Below are positions 25,537 through 33,890 of a stretch of 64,000 nt of DNA, in pieces. Numbering within the stretch: position 1 is the first letter of the stretch; every line of letters starts with the position of its first letter. The notes under the pieces were generated by a model. It saw only the letters and a program-made list of their open reading frames with translations. It was not told where the DNA came from and did no database searches. A program made the translations under genes and the position numbers. The DNA comes from JBBBNV01 sp037137075 (GTDB taxonomy: Bacteria > Bacillota > Bacilli > Paenibacillales > NBRC-103111): contig NZ_JBBBNV010000017.1 in NCBI RefSeq assembly GCF_037137075.1, forward strand, positions 37,756-101,755, given 5' to 3'.

Positions 25537-26271
25537 GTGAATATTCAATCAAGCTTTGTACGAAATGGTGATACTTTCATTCATTATCTGGATTCGGGGA
25601 ACCGGGCTGATCCTAAGTTGACTCCACTTGTGGTATGCCCCGGGCTGTCCGAAACCGCGGAGGAATACGCAGATTTCATAAACGGACTATTGCCACGCAG
25701 AAGTATTGTCCTATCCTTCCGAGGCCGGGGAGGAAGTGGAACACCTCCCACAGGATATGACTTGGATCATCATGTTTCCGATGTGGAGCAGGTTGTGTCC
25801 AGCGCCAGTCTGAGTCGTTTTCATTTATTCGGCTATTCTAGAGGAGTATCCTATGCGCTCGGCTTCGCGGTAAAGCATTTCCCGCAGCTTCGCTCGTTGG
25901 CAGTGCTTGATTATCCAGCCGAGCATAAGCAAATGACACCAGACTGGGCAGACGATTATATTCATAATTATCTCCTGCCGACCGGACGGACCGCTAATAT
26001 ACGGATAGAGGCAGTACGCGGAATTCAGAGGGAATCTGTTCCGGTCCGTTTTAACTCACGATTACCAATACCTATGCTCGTCATGCGCGGGCTACTAAAA
26101 GGCTCTCTGCTAACGGATACTGATCTGGAAGCCTACGCCCAGTTGCAGGAGACTTTCCAAAAGCTTGACTTCACCGACTCGGGTCACGACGTAAGAAACA
26201 CGGAGCCTGCTAAGCTAACAAAAAGCGTAGCGGCATTTTTAAATGAATGTGATCGCTTGTTTCCTTCCTAA
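25537..26271 (+). CDS. Alpha/beta hydrolase
   Basis: Cytosolic serine hydrolase fold, 244 residues. The nucleophile elbow is GYSRG (near residue 100), a likely oxyanion-region motif is VCPGLSETAEEY, and the catalytic histidine is in DSGHDV near the end. The region SFRGRGGSGTPPTGYDLDHH is typical of the family. The start is GTG at 25537 with AAAGGAGAGG upstream; an overlapping ATG is followed at once by a stop. The gene stands alone. Codon use seems more AT-rich than in most neighbours. The substrate is unknown. Confidence 0.87.
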   Translation: MNIQSSFVRNGDTFIHYLDSGNRADPKLTPLVVCPGLSETAEEYADFINGLLPRRSIVLSFRGRGGSGTPPTGYDLDHHVSDVEQVVSSASLSRFHLFGYSRGVSYALGFAVKHFPQLRSLAVLDYPAEHKQMTPDWADDYIHNYLLPTGRTANIRIEAVRGIQRESVPVRFNSRLPIPMLVMRGLLKGSLLTDTDLEAYAQLQETFQKLDFTDSGHDVRNTEPAKLTKSVAAFLNECDRLFPS

Positions 26272-26312
26272 CCGTCGGATTACAGAGATTGGCAGCCATT
26301 AATTCACCGGGG

Positions 26313-27863
26313 CTATACAGCGGTGGTCTGCTTCTTTAAGCTTTCATGATAGACGCTGCATGTATTCTTGCCATTGTGCTTGGCGTGATAGAGCGCCCGA
26401 TCGGCGCAGTAGTACAAGTCGTCGGCGTCTTGGGCATGGTCGGGAGCCAAAGCAATTCCGATGGATGCCGTCGTATTGCATTCCCGGACAACATCGACCC
26501 CGTTAATTTCAATCGGCTGCCGCAGCTCTTGAATGATGTGGAGGGCAATTTCTTCGGCTGCTTCTACATCCGTGACCTGGTTCAAAATCACGACGAACTC
26601 ATCTCCTCCCAAGCGGGCCGTAATGTCGGCGGGATTCGGCACCGCAGTGCGTATTCTGCGGCTCACTTCCTTGAGAAAGACGTCCCCCGCGTCGTGTCCG
26701 AACGTATCGTTGACCTGTTTGAAATTGTCCAAATCGATGTGAAGCAGCCCGGTTTTCCCGTCTGTTTTCTTATTTTTATTGATGCTGGAATGGAGCGCTT
26801 TCTCAAAGACGGCCCGGTTAGACAGGCCGGTCAGCACATCATGAGAGGCCAAATATATGGGTCTCGCAACCAGCCTTGAAATCAGGTAGCTGATAAGCAG
26901 GGCACAAGCGATAGTCGCCAGAGTCTGGAGAATAAATACTTGATTGTTTTCTCTTAGCTGCTTGTATAGCTCATCGTTATTATAGACAATTTCAATAATG
27001 CGCTGATTCGTAAACTTAATCTCTTCGGTATCGAATTCGACTCTGTATGGAACATAACGGTAAGTGACGGGGGCGCCGTTCAGGGTGCCGGTCACCTCCT
27101 GGACGGTCCATTCATGGAACGTTTTGTAGAAGACAGCGCTGTTTTCGTCGGAGACGAGAATCGACCTGCCATCCTCGCCGGTTTTGCCAATAGATTTTCC
27201 GGAAGGCGTAAATACCGTGATATTGTTGATGTAGCTGTATTTCTTCATGAGCTTGCTGCTGATTTCCAGAAAGTTAAAGCTCCGGAAAATCGGATTGTCG
27301 CCTTGATCCAGTCCCAGCTCCAGCAAATATTTATGATCGGGCGTCGGGACGTAGCTGTATTTTTTCAGCTTGCCCGAGTTTGATTCCTGATCCAGTCCGT
27401 CAACGACGAACCGGTTCCCGTTGAGCCGATCCTGCAGCAGCTGGGCAAACACGCCGCGGGATCCGTCTTTTTCACGGAAGCTGAGCCCGATATCGCCCGA
27501 GTAGCTGCTGTACAGCACCGTTTGTGTATCGTCAATAATATAAATATCCATGCCTTCAAACTTCTTCTTGAGGGCTTGGTAGTTCCAGAACTCCACATAG
27601 GGCTCTTTTTCGTATTTGGCCAATAGCTGATCGGAGAATTCTCTCATTTTCATTTCAATGCTTTTATCCAAAATTTGTAATGCCTTATCGGCATTCGATA
27701 CGGCGGTAATCACGACATCCTCAACCAAAAGGGATTCACGTAAGTAGCTTGCGGTAAGGTGCTGCTCCCATCGGTGTTGATTCACTAATGTCACACTAAT
27801 CGTCAGCACGATGCTGAATATGCCCATGATGGCCATCAGCTTCGTTCTAAAGCTAAATTGCAC
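26313..27863 (-). CDS. Membrane-bound diguanylate cyclase (GGDEF)
   Basis: Makes c-di-GMP from GTP. An N-terminal membrane segment (about residues 8-27), an extracytoplasmic sensor region (about 30-305) and a second membrane segment (about 308-330) lead to a GGDEF domain (about 345-510), with DVLTGLSNRAVFEKAL, the DLDNFKQVND block and ARLGGDEFVVIL near residue 418. The active-site motif is intact. The product-binding I-site RxxD, expected just before it, reads NPAD, so feedback inhibition may be missing. The start is GTG with GAGGGGG upstream. The sensed signal is unknown. The gene is alone. Confidence 0.92.
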   Translation of the reverse strand: MQFSFRTKLMAIMGIFSIVLTISVTLVNQHRWEQHLTASYLRESLLVEDVVITAVSNADKALQILDKSIEMKMREFSDQLLAKYEKEPYVEFWNYQALKKKFEGMDIYIIDDTQTVLYSSYSGDIGLSFREKDGSRGVFAQLLQDRLNGNRFVVDGLDQESNSGKLKKYSYVPTPDHKYLLELGLDQGDNPIFRSFNFLEISSKLMKKYSYINNITVFTPSGKSIGKTGEDGRSILVSDENSAVFYKTFHEWTVQEVTGTLNGAPVTYRYVPYRVEFDTEEIKFTNQRIIEIVYNNDELYKQLRENNQVFILQTLATIACALLISYLISRLVARPIYLASHDVLTGLSNRAVFEKALHSSINKNKKTDGKTGLLHIDLDNFKQVNDTFGHDAGDVFLKEVSRRIRTAVPNPADITARLGGDEFVVILNQVTDVEAAEEIALHIIQELRQPIEINGVDVVRECNTTASIGIALAPDHAQDADDLYYCADRALYHAKHNGKNTCSVYHESLKKQTTAV

Positions 27864-28418
27864 GAATTAAGCCCCCTCTAATACAAGGTCAGGTGATGCC
27901 GGATTGTGCTTTCATGAGGCCTTCCAGGCCGTGCAGCTAAATTGCGGCTATGCTGGCCAGTCCTTGTAGGGATCGCAGACCTGAACCCCGTGTTTCAAAC
28001 CAAAGGACCGATTGCAGGCGGTAAAGGACCTCTCTCTTGTCCAACCAATGATGCAGGACGAATTGCCTGACATGTTTATCGGTAGTTGAAGGGGATTAAT
28101 TGAGTGCCTGAAGGCGGAATAGAGAGTAAAAGCAGGAATTTTCTGAGGGCTCATTTTTTTCACGGCGGAATGCGGGCGTAAAAAAGCTTGAAAGTGCAGT
28201 ATTTTCAAGGGAATATTATTGTAACCGATTACAAAAGGACCCTGGAAAATAAATTAACAATATTGTCATAATTTGAACCGATGGTGCGGTCCGGGCATCA
28301 TTGCCTATTCTTCCGTAACGATTTATAATAGCGGAGTCTTTAATGAACCGGCCGTCATGTTGTGTTGTTTTGTACAGGTTCAACAGCTTGGATCGGCAGA
28401 AGAAAGAAGGTAACGGCT
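27864..28418. other. Long intergenic region with a cre site
   Basis: About 550 bases between divergent genes. A perfect cre-type sequence lies at 28220-28233. No credible gene; minus-strand short frames lack start signals. The bases before the permease gene are AT-rich and probably contain its promoter. Confidence 0.6.
28220..28233. promoter_or_regulatory. Catabolite-responsive element (cre)
   Basis: TGTAACCGATTACA matches every fixed position of the CcpA consensus TGNNANCGNTNNCA and is embedded in a longer palindrome (TTGTAACCGATTACAA, 28219-28234). It lies about 185 bases before the permease start at 28419, so CcpA control of this gene is likely. Confidence 0.65.
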
Positions 28419-29816
28419 ATGAATATCGCAGCAAGGTCCCTTGATCGGATCCTGATTTTATCCTTGGCGGCGATTTTTATCCTGATTCAAATTACGCATT
28501 GGGCTCCTTTTACTGTTCTGCTCGGAATTATGGTTTTTGTTACGATTGCCCTGCTGCTCCCGCAGCTCATTGGGACAACCCGGATACTGACGATCGGCTT
28601 TTTGGTCGGCGGCGTGCTGCTGATGGTTCTGCATCAAGCCAATGTCAAGGTATGGCTGGAAGCGGCGACGATGAACGTCACCGTGGCCACCTTGTTCGTG
28701 TTCGCGCCGCTGTTTGGAATTCCGGTTCGCTCCCCGCAGTATGTCGCGGCCTTGAAGCAATTTTATGAGACGAAGCTGACGAGCCGGACAGGTTTTTTCC
28801 TGGGCTCACAGCTGCTCACTCAATTGATGGGCGTATTTATTAATGTAGGCTGCATTCCGGTCGTGTATCATTTGGCCGCGGCGAATACCCGGTTCAAATC
28901 AAACCGCATGCTGGCGGATGCACTGAACCGCGGCTTCGGGGGAGCCATTTTCTGGTCGCCATACTTTTCTGCAATGGCGCTGGTGAGTACGGCGCTTCAT
29001 TTGTCTTGGACTGCGCTGCTGCCTTATATGCTGGGCTTGTCGCTGCTCAGTGTTCTTGTCAGTCTTCTGGTGGAGCTGCCGCTGCTGCGCGCCAAATCCC
29101 GCGGTGCCGCTGCGCTCTCTCAGGACGAGGCGGCTGCCGGAGCTGAAGAAGCACAGGCGGAACCGGCTGAGCCCATACGGCTTGGACGGGCGCTGTTTCC
29201 ACTCGGCTTGTATCTGGCTGCTGCAATTGCGGTGGTCATTATTTTGGAGCAAGTGCTGGAGCTGCCGATTGTACTGATTACGTGCATGGCTGCGGTGCTG
29301 TTCCCGCTGCTATGGTGCTTGGGAACCCGGGCAATGGCAACGTACCGGCAGGGGCTGAAGGACCATGTAACCAAGACGATACCGTCGTTGAAAAAAGAGA
29401 TTACGCTGTTTTTGGCCGCAGGCTTCTTCAGCGGCGCGATGGCGGGAACCTCATTCGGAGACTGGATTCCCGCGCTTCTTCAAATGGTGCCGCTGCCGAT
29501 TCCGCTTGTTCTGTCTGTGCTCACCGTGTTCCTCATTACACTGACTTCATTAATCGGTCTTCATCCGATTATTCTGGTCTCGATTCTGGCGACAGGAATT
29601 GAGCCTGCAGCCGTTGGAGTGAGCCCGGTATTCCTTGCTATCCTGCTGCTCGGGGGCTGGGGAATTTCCAATACTATATCACCGGCCTCCGCCGTGAATA
29701 ATTTGCTGTCCGGCCTCATTAAAAAGGACGTGCTGAAGCTGGCGTCCAGCAATTACCGCTTCGTCATCGTGATGGCGGTTGTTATTCCGGTGTATGTGCT
29801 CGTGTTCAAGCCTTAA
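28419..29816 (+). CDS. Polytopic membrane permease, unassigned substrate
   Basis: Hydrophobic protein of 465 residues with roughly 11-12 membrane segments and a charged cytoplasmic loop near residues 225-250 (rich in Ala/Glu). The paired repeated pattern with FFLGSQLLTQLMGVFINVG and LIGLHPIILVSILATGIEP resembles ion-transporter superfamily proteins (anion or proton antiport families), but I cannot pick a family. The ATG at 28419 follows GAAAGAAGG; the frame is open upstream without a better site. A cre site upstream suggests repression by good carbon sources, fitting an organic-acid or carbon transporter. A strong terminator follows. Confidence 0.8.
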   Translation: MNIAARSLDRILILSLAAIFILIQITHWAPFTVLLGIMVFVTIALLLPQLIGTTRILTIGFLVGGVLLMVLHQANVKVWLEAATMNVTVATLFVFAPLFGIPVRSPQYVAALKQFYETKLTSRTGFFLGSQLLTQLMGVFINVGCIPVVYHLAAANTRFKSNRMLADALNRGFGGAIFWSPYFSAMALVSTALHLSWTALLPYMLGLSLLSVLVSLLVELPLLRAKSRGAAALSQDEAAAGAEEAQAEPAEPIRLGRALFPLGLYLAAAIAVVIILEQVLELPIVLITCMAAVLFPLLWCLGTRAMATYRQGLKDHVTKTIPSLKKEITLFLAAGFFSGAMAGTSFGDWIPALLQMVPLPIPLVLSVLTVFLITLTSLIGLHPIILVSILATGIEPAAVGVSPVFLAILLLGGWGISNTISPASAVNNLLSGLIKKDVLKLASSNYRFVIVMAVVIPVYVLVFKP

Positions 29817-29857
29817 CGAGGCTGCCATTTGCTCTTATCTAGGATTCCTTCAAGCAT

Positions 29858-29902
29858 CCGCTCCATGCCTATCTGTACGATAGGCATGGGGCGGTTTTTA
29901 TT
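29858..29902 (+). terminator. Strong intrinsic terminator
   Basis: A 16-base arm (29858-29873) pairs with 29879-29894, with one G-T pair around a TGTAC loop, followed by TTTTTATTT. It ends the permease gene. Confidence 0.9.
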
Positions 29903-30069
29903 TGGCCCGGCTACGCTGCTTGCCCTGCTGCCGCATCGAATAAAGACTCATGCCCAAATGCGGGTTAAAAACAAGCATGAATCATAGTTAATTGTGTCAA
30001 GAAAGCGGAAGAGACTTTATGGAAGAAGGGCGTCACATCCGGTAGCCGTCACATCCGGTAAAAAGCAAA

Positions 30070-30116
30070 AAGCCCGGAAAGAGGGGAGCTGCTTCTGCTC
30101 CTTCGTTTCCGGGCTT
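30070..30116 (-). terminator. Terminator of azoreductase gene
   Basis: AAGCCCGGAAA (30070-30080) pairs with TTTCCGGGCTT (30106-30116), with an inner GGAGC/GCTCC stem. On the minus strand the run TTTTTGCTTTTT follows. Confidence 0.88.
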
Positions 30117-30131
30117 GGTTGTATTCGTTTC

Positions 30132-30758
30132 TTAGAAGCTGGCAGCAACCGCAGCAGCTTGCTTCAAGCCTTCGCCAAGGATGGCTTCTGCGCGATCCGG
30201 GAATTGGTTGTGGCCTTCCACAACAACGGTTTCCACGTCTGTAACGCCCCAGAAAGCGAGTGTGTTTTTCACATAGTTGAGGGACATTTCCAGGCCAGCC
30301 ATCGGGCCTTCGGAGTATACACCGCCGCGGGCGTTAAGCAGGGCAACCTTTTTGCCGCCGAGCAGGCCAACCGGACCTTGAGCTGTATATTTGAATGTTT
30401 TGCCTGCTTGGTTCAGGTAGAAGATGTACGTCAGAAGCTGAGCAGGGATCGTGAAGTTCCACAGCGGGAATGCGATCATTACTTTGTCAGCCGCGAGGAA
30501 TTGATCCAGATAGCCGTTCGCAAGATCAGCTGCGCGTTTCTCTTCCGGAGTCAGCTCATAGCCTTGGCCTGCTTTGTACAAGCCGGTCAGCATGGTGTTG
30601 TCGTAGTAAGGCAGATCCAGATCAAACAGGTTCAGCTCGGTAACGCTGTCTTGAGGATGGGATTCTTTGTAGGATGCTGCGAAAGCATCGTACAGCTTGA
30701 CGCTGGCCGATTGCTCGGCAGGGCGTCCGTTTGCTTTGATAAATAGTACTTGTGCCAT
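30132..30758 (-). CDS. azoR: FMN-dependent NADH-azoreductase
   Basis: Flavodoxin-like quinone/azo reductase of 208 residues: VLFIKANGRPAEQSASVKLY at the start, the FMN-binding PLWNFTIPAQLLTYIFYLN block near residue 110, and NARGG near residue 145. It reduces quinones or azo compounds with NADH, probably as a detoxification enzyme. GGGAGG precedes the ATG. A strong promoter is at 30837-30866 with three evenly spaced TNACAGT repeats. An Rrf2-type regulator lies upstream on the same strand and may control it. Confidence 0.9.
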   Translation of the reverse strand: MAQVLFIKANGRPAEQSASVKLYDAFAASYKESHPQDSVTELNLFDLDLPYYDNTMLTGLYKAGQGYELTPEEKRAADLANGYLDQFLAADKVMIAFPLWNFTIPAQLLTYIFYLNQAGKTFKYTAQGPVGLLGGKKVALLNARGGVYSEGPMAGLEMSLNYVKNTLAFWGVTDVETVVVEGHNQFPDRAEAILGEGLKQAAAVAASF

Positions 30759-30799
30759 TAGTAAGAGGCCTCCCTGAGTTTAAAAAGTAGGTTTGAAAG

Positions 30800-30873
30800 T
30801 CACAGTTAAGAATGGAAATGTGCAATTAATAGTTACAGTATAGAGCGGAAACCGTTGCTTTGTCAATCACAGT
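30800..30873 (-). promoter_or_regulatory. azoR promoter with three phased repeats
   Basis: On the minus strand TTGACA (30861-30866) and TATACT (30837-30842) have an 18-base spacer, a near-consensus sigma-A promoter. Three direct copies of T(C/T)ACAGT on the plus strand lie at 30800-30806, 30833-30839 and 30867-30873, spaced 33 and 34 bases, about three helical turns. One covers the -10 box, one lies just upstream of the -35 box, and one is in the leader. They look like operator half-sites. Confidence 0.65.
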
Positions 30874-31018
30874 TTATGTGCTGGTTTGGTCCTGCAGCAC
30901 AGTCATTCAAGCAGCGCTTGTCCCGCTTGCGGGCAAGCCGCTTGGCATATGATCGGCCCGGGGCAGAAGAGGCCGCGGGTGTGCCTGTGCCAGGAGAGAA
31001 CATACCGTACGCTGCATA

Positions 31019-31498
31019 TTAATTTGCAGGATCTTCTTTCCTGGCCTCAGCCGCGCTGTAAACAATATCGCACAAATCGGCAATCGTCCGTTTCTCCAGC
31101 AGCTGGAGCAAATGGGCCTCGGCTTCGTCCGCCAGCTCCTGGAAGGCCAGATTGAACTCGGCGGACAAAGGACCTTCGCTCGTCGTCTCCAGCATTCCTG
31201 AGAACAGCGGCTCCGTCATCTGAACGGCACGGTATACATCTGCAAAGGTAATCGTTTCCGGTGCTTTGCTCAAATAGTACCCCCCGTCCCGCCCTTCGCG
31301 GGCTTCCACGATTCCCGCCCGGGCCAGCCGCGCAAGAATGCGCCGCATGAGAGTCGCCTCCGAGCAGACATGGTCCGCAATTTCACCGCTCGGGCAGCGG
31401 CTCTCGGGACAGGTCGAGTTTGCCAGAAACACCAGCGACTGCAGAGCAAAGCCGAACCATCTCGGTGTAGCGGCGACCTGATTTTTTTCCATGCTCAT
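31019..31498 (-). CDS. Rrf2-family transcriptional regulator
   Basis: Winged-helix regulator of 159 residues of the Rrf2/YwnA type: FALQSLVFLANS, a wing helix with ATLMRRILARLARAGIVEAR, and GRDGGYYLSKAP. Two cysteines early on (CPESRCPSGE and HVC) are not the three-Cys iron-sulfur cluster pattern of IscR, so a redox or thiol sensor is possible. The ATG at 31498 is seven bases after GGAGG; a GTG two codons upstream is too close to the site. Upstream of azoR on the same strand, 260 bases apart, so regulation of azoR is likely but unproven. Confidence 0.85.
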   Translation of the reverse strand: MSMEKNQVAATPRWFGFALQSLVFLANSTCPESRCPSGEIADHVCSEATLMRRILARLARAGIVEAREGRDGGYYLSKAPETITFADVYRAVQMTEPLFSGMLETTSEGPLSAEFNLAFQELADEAEAHLLQLLEKRTIADLCDIVYSAAEARKEDPAN

Positions 31499-32037
31499 CA
31501 CCACGCCTCCTCTTTGCTTGCGTTCACAAGCGGATTTGCAACACTTATCGTCAGCTTTCCAGTTATATCGTCATAAGCGGGGCTTTACAATGCGGCTCCT
31601 GCACACAGAATATCATAAAAACAGTGCCGGGCAAATACAGCCCTCGCTGCGGCCGGTACACAGGCCCTTAAATGGAGCTTCAATTCAGAGGGGCAGGGGG
31701 GCTCGCGTCTGGGAATGTCACCTAAAAATCAAGCTCTCCGTCTGCCTCCCGGATTACGCCTTGAGGTGCCGGCCGAACGAAAGCATCGGGGCCGGAAAGC
31801 AGGCGCAGAGCCGGGCTTGCGAGGAGAGCTGATGAGCCGTTATAAGCAAGTATTCCGCACAATTGCTTCCGATAAACCCTTAATCCATGCGCCGCCGGGA
31901 ACACAGCATCTTTCGCTCGCCGGGAACCGCAGTGCGAAAGCGGAGGCTGGCGCGGGATACCGCTTTGCACTGCACGCGAATCTTGGGCGCGCGGTGCCGC
32001 TGCGCGGCGGTCGCTCGATCCCTTCAGGCAGCGAAGG
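31499..32037. other. Long intergenic region, no clear gene
   Basis: About 540 bases, GC-rich. Several overlapping short open frames exist on both strands, but none has a good ribosome binding site or a recognisable product, and they conflict with the real minus-strand gene at 32038-32349. No repeat or RNA motif is recognised. Confidence 0.5.
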
Positions 32038-32349
32038 CTACCCGCCGAAGGCCGACCGGAAGGCTGCGGACAGCACAGGCGGCTCTACGTTCCACAGCCC
32101 GGCAACCTCGGGGCAGACCTGCTCCTCCCACCAATCGGCAAGCACTTTGCGGTTGCTGGCATTTTCCACAATCCAGGGTAAATTCAGAATGACCTTTTTA
32201 TAGTACAACGTTTCCGCTTCCAACACCTGCGCCGGGGGAATCCAGATTTTCAGCTTTTTGATCGTACGGTACAGCTCTTTATTGCAGGAACGCCGGATTT
32301 TGCGCGCGGAAGGGAAGGGCTGGTTATGCTTTTCCTGGGCATTCATCAT
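32038..32349 (-). CDS. Conserved small Paenibacillus-type protein, unknown function
   Basis: Protein of 103 residues, basic N-terminal half (PFPSARKIRRSCNKELYRTI), soluble, no signal peptide. Related short proteins occur in Paenibacillus and are sometimes labelled 'dehydrogenase' without support; no dehydrogenase motif is present here. The ATG has GAGAGGAGCAGG upstream at somewhat long distance. A plus-strand frame overlaps it but shows no family likeness. It lies between the ArsR-type regulator gene and the Rrf2 gene on the same strand. Function unknown. Confidence 0.7.
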   Translation of the reverse strand: MMNAQEKHNQPFPSARKIRRSCNKELYRTIKKLKIWIPPAQVLEAETLYYKKVILNLPWIVENASNRKVLADWWEEQVCPEVAGLWNVEPPVLSAAFRSAFGG

Positions 32350-32458
32350 GATCCATCACCTGCTCCTCTCTCCTATAAGCTATGCCGGAGGCGGAGGGAA
32401 GGCGACAGCCTGATCGGGAAATGCCGGGGCGCAGGCCAAAAAATTCAGCCGCAGCAGC

Positions 32459-33388
32459 TTAGGAGGATGGCGCCGGAGGCAGCTCGGTGTACAGCATCCG
32501 GGCGATCATATCCTGGCTGTAATTCCCGAAGTGCTTGCCGTAGATGGTCAAGCCGTTCGGATTTTTGGCGTCCGCCGGAGCTGACAGCTTCAGCTTCAGC
32601 GTGCTTTTATAATCCAAGTTCAATGCGTCCAGGCTCGTCTCGGAAACCTTCGTGCCATCAATGAAGGTCCCGTCATGATTAATCCGGATGAGCTTCAGCA
32701 TCCCGTACTGATTCAGATGGAGCGGCCACCAATCCGGATTGGCGGCCCCTTTTTCCCCGCCGAAATCACCGGGGCTGGTCCAGTATCCGAGCTCCGCATC
32801 ATTCAGGTAAAAATAAATATCCGACGGCCAGTTGTTGCAGTAGGAGGGCGCTTCCGAGCCGAGCTCCATCAAGAACTGCAGCTCTGTGAATTGCTGGTTC
32901 GGCTTCAAATAATTCGGAATGCGGTATTCCAGGAACCCGTGGGTCAGCCAAATAATTTCCGCCTGCACATGCTCCGGCGCATCGAAATAACGGGGGTCGT
33001 CGAACTCGCCGATAATCCGGTCCTTGGTGGCGAGGCCGCAGGTGGGGGACGCTTCATAAGCGCTGTAATGCCCGACCTGGATGTTCACTTCATACAGCTG
33101 ATCGGCCTCGCCGGGCAATAAATCAATCAGCAGCTTATCTGCGTTCAGGAAGCACATCTTCTGTACGCCATGCTTGCCGGCGGCGGTCTCGATGCGGATG
33201 AGCCCGCTGTCCTCCAGCTTTTTGATATGCATCGTGACGGCGCCGTTCGTTAAGCCGAGCAGGACCGCCAGCTCGTTTAAATTCCGCGGGCTGTGCTCCG
33301 CAAGCAGATGCAGCATTTCCAGACGAATGTCGGAGCTGAGCGCTTTGAAGATGTCGAGCCCCGCCTTCGGGCTTTTGAGATGCAGCAT
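32459..33388 (-). CDS. ArsR-type regulator with large C-terminal domain
   Basis: Regulator of 309 residues. Residues about 8-85 form an ArsR/SmtB-like winged helix (IFKALSSDIRLEMLHLLAEH, LNELAVLLGLTNGAVTMHI). The other 220 residues are beta-rich with many Trp/Tyr (HGFLEYRIPNY, NNWPSDIYFYL, NPDWWPLHLNQYG) and are much longer than in metal-sensing ArsR proteins; no metal-binding Cys motif is seen. Such domains may bind a sugar or other ligand. GGAGG precedes the ATG at good distance. It is divergent from a small gene at 33549. The target is not evident. Confidence 0.82.
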   Translation of the reverse strand: MLHLKSPKAGLDIFKALSSDIRLEMLHLLAEHSPRNLNELAVLLGLTNGAVTMHIKKLEDSGLIRIETAAGKHGVQKMCFLNADKLLIDLLPGEADQLYEVNIQVGHYSAYEASPTCGLATKDRIIGEFDDPRYFDAPEHVQAEIIWLTHGFLEYRIPNYLKPNQQFTELQFLMELGSEAPSYCNNWPSDIYFYLNDAELGYWTSPGDFGGEKGAANPDWWPLHLNQYGMLKLIRINHDGTFIDGTKVSETSLDALNLDYKSTLKLKLSAPADAKNPNGLTIYGKHFGNYSQDMIARMLYTELPPAPSS

Positions 33389-33548
33389 CGGGTGGCCTCC
33401 TGACCGGGTTTTAATTTATATAAGTATAAAATAAACCGGCCGCCGCCGTCCATTACCGGGACATGTGGTTGTCATCCGGAGCGGGACTATGGTATAGTAG
33501 CGGCAAAACAACCGGATGAATGCAGCAGCAGGAGAGGAGAACCAAAGA

Positions 33549-33779
33549 ATGACTACCCCGGACAATCAGGCGCCGCACATTGTGCTGGAGAAAACGCTCA
33601 GCCATGCGCAGTATGCCCTGACCATCGAAGAACAGCAGCCCGAGCAGGGCGGAGCGCCCGTGTACGTTTCCAGGGTTACCCGCGACGGTGTGCTTATTTA
33701 TGCCAGCTACCCGTGGAAGGAACAGCAAAAGGCAGAGCAGGAAGCGCTGGAATATTACGCTCACCTGCGCAAAAACTAA
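33549..33779 (+). CDS. Small hypothetical protein
   Basis: Soluble, acidic protein of 76 residues, with no signal peptide. The ATG at 33549 is preceded by GAGAGGAGAA about ten bases upstream. An earlier in-frame ATG at 33516 has no site. A bidirectional terminator follows within 20 bases, which supports a real transcript. I do not recognise the family. Confidence 0.65.
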   Translation: MTTPDNQAPHIVLEKTLSHAQYALTIEEQQPEQGGAPVYVSRVTRDGVLIYASYPWKEQQKAEQEALEYYAHLRKN

Positions 33780-33795
33780 CTAAACGCGCCGATCC

Positions 33796-33843
33796 AAAAA
33801 GACCGTTCTCCGTTTGTTTATCGCAAGCGGAAACGGTCTTTTT
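33796..33843. terminator. Bidirectional terminator between convergent genes
   Basis: A left arm starting AAAAAGACCGTT (33796-33812) pairs with CGGAAACGGTCTTTTT (33828-33843). The A-run on one side and T-run on the other serve both the small plus-strand gene and the minus-strand oxidoreductase. Confidence 0.9.
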
Positions 33844-33890
33844 CAGCTGTTCAACGAGGGAAAACGCGGATAAGGACGCTGATCATGAAG

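Noticed and set aside
31715..32203. Plus-strand frame of 162 codons overlapping the small minus-strand gene
   Set aside because: No ribosome binding site and a repetitive, Pro/Arg/Ser-rich sequence; the minus-strand gene is supported by family likeness.
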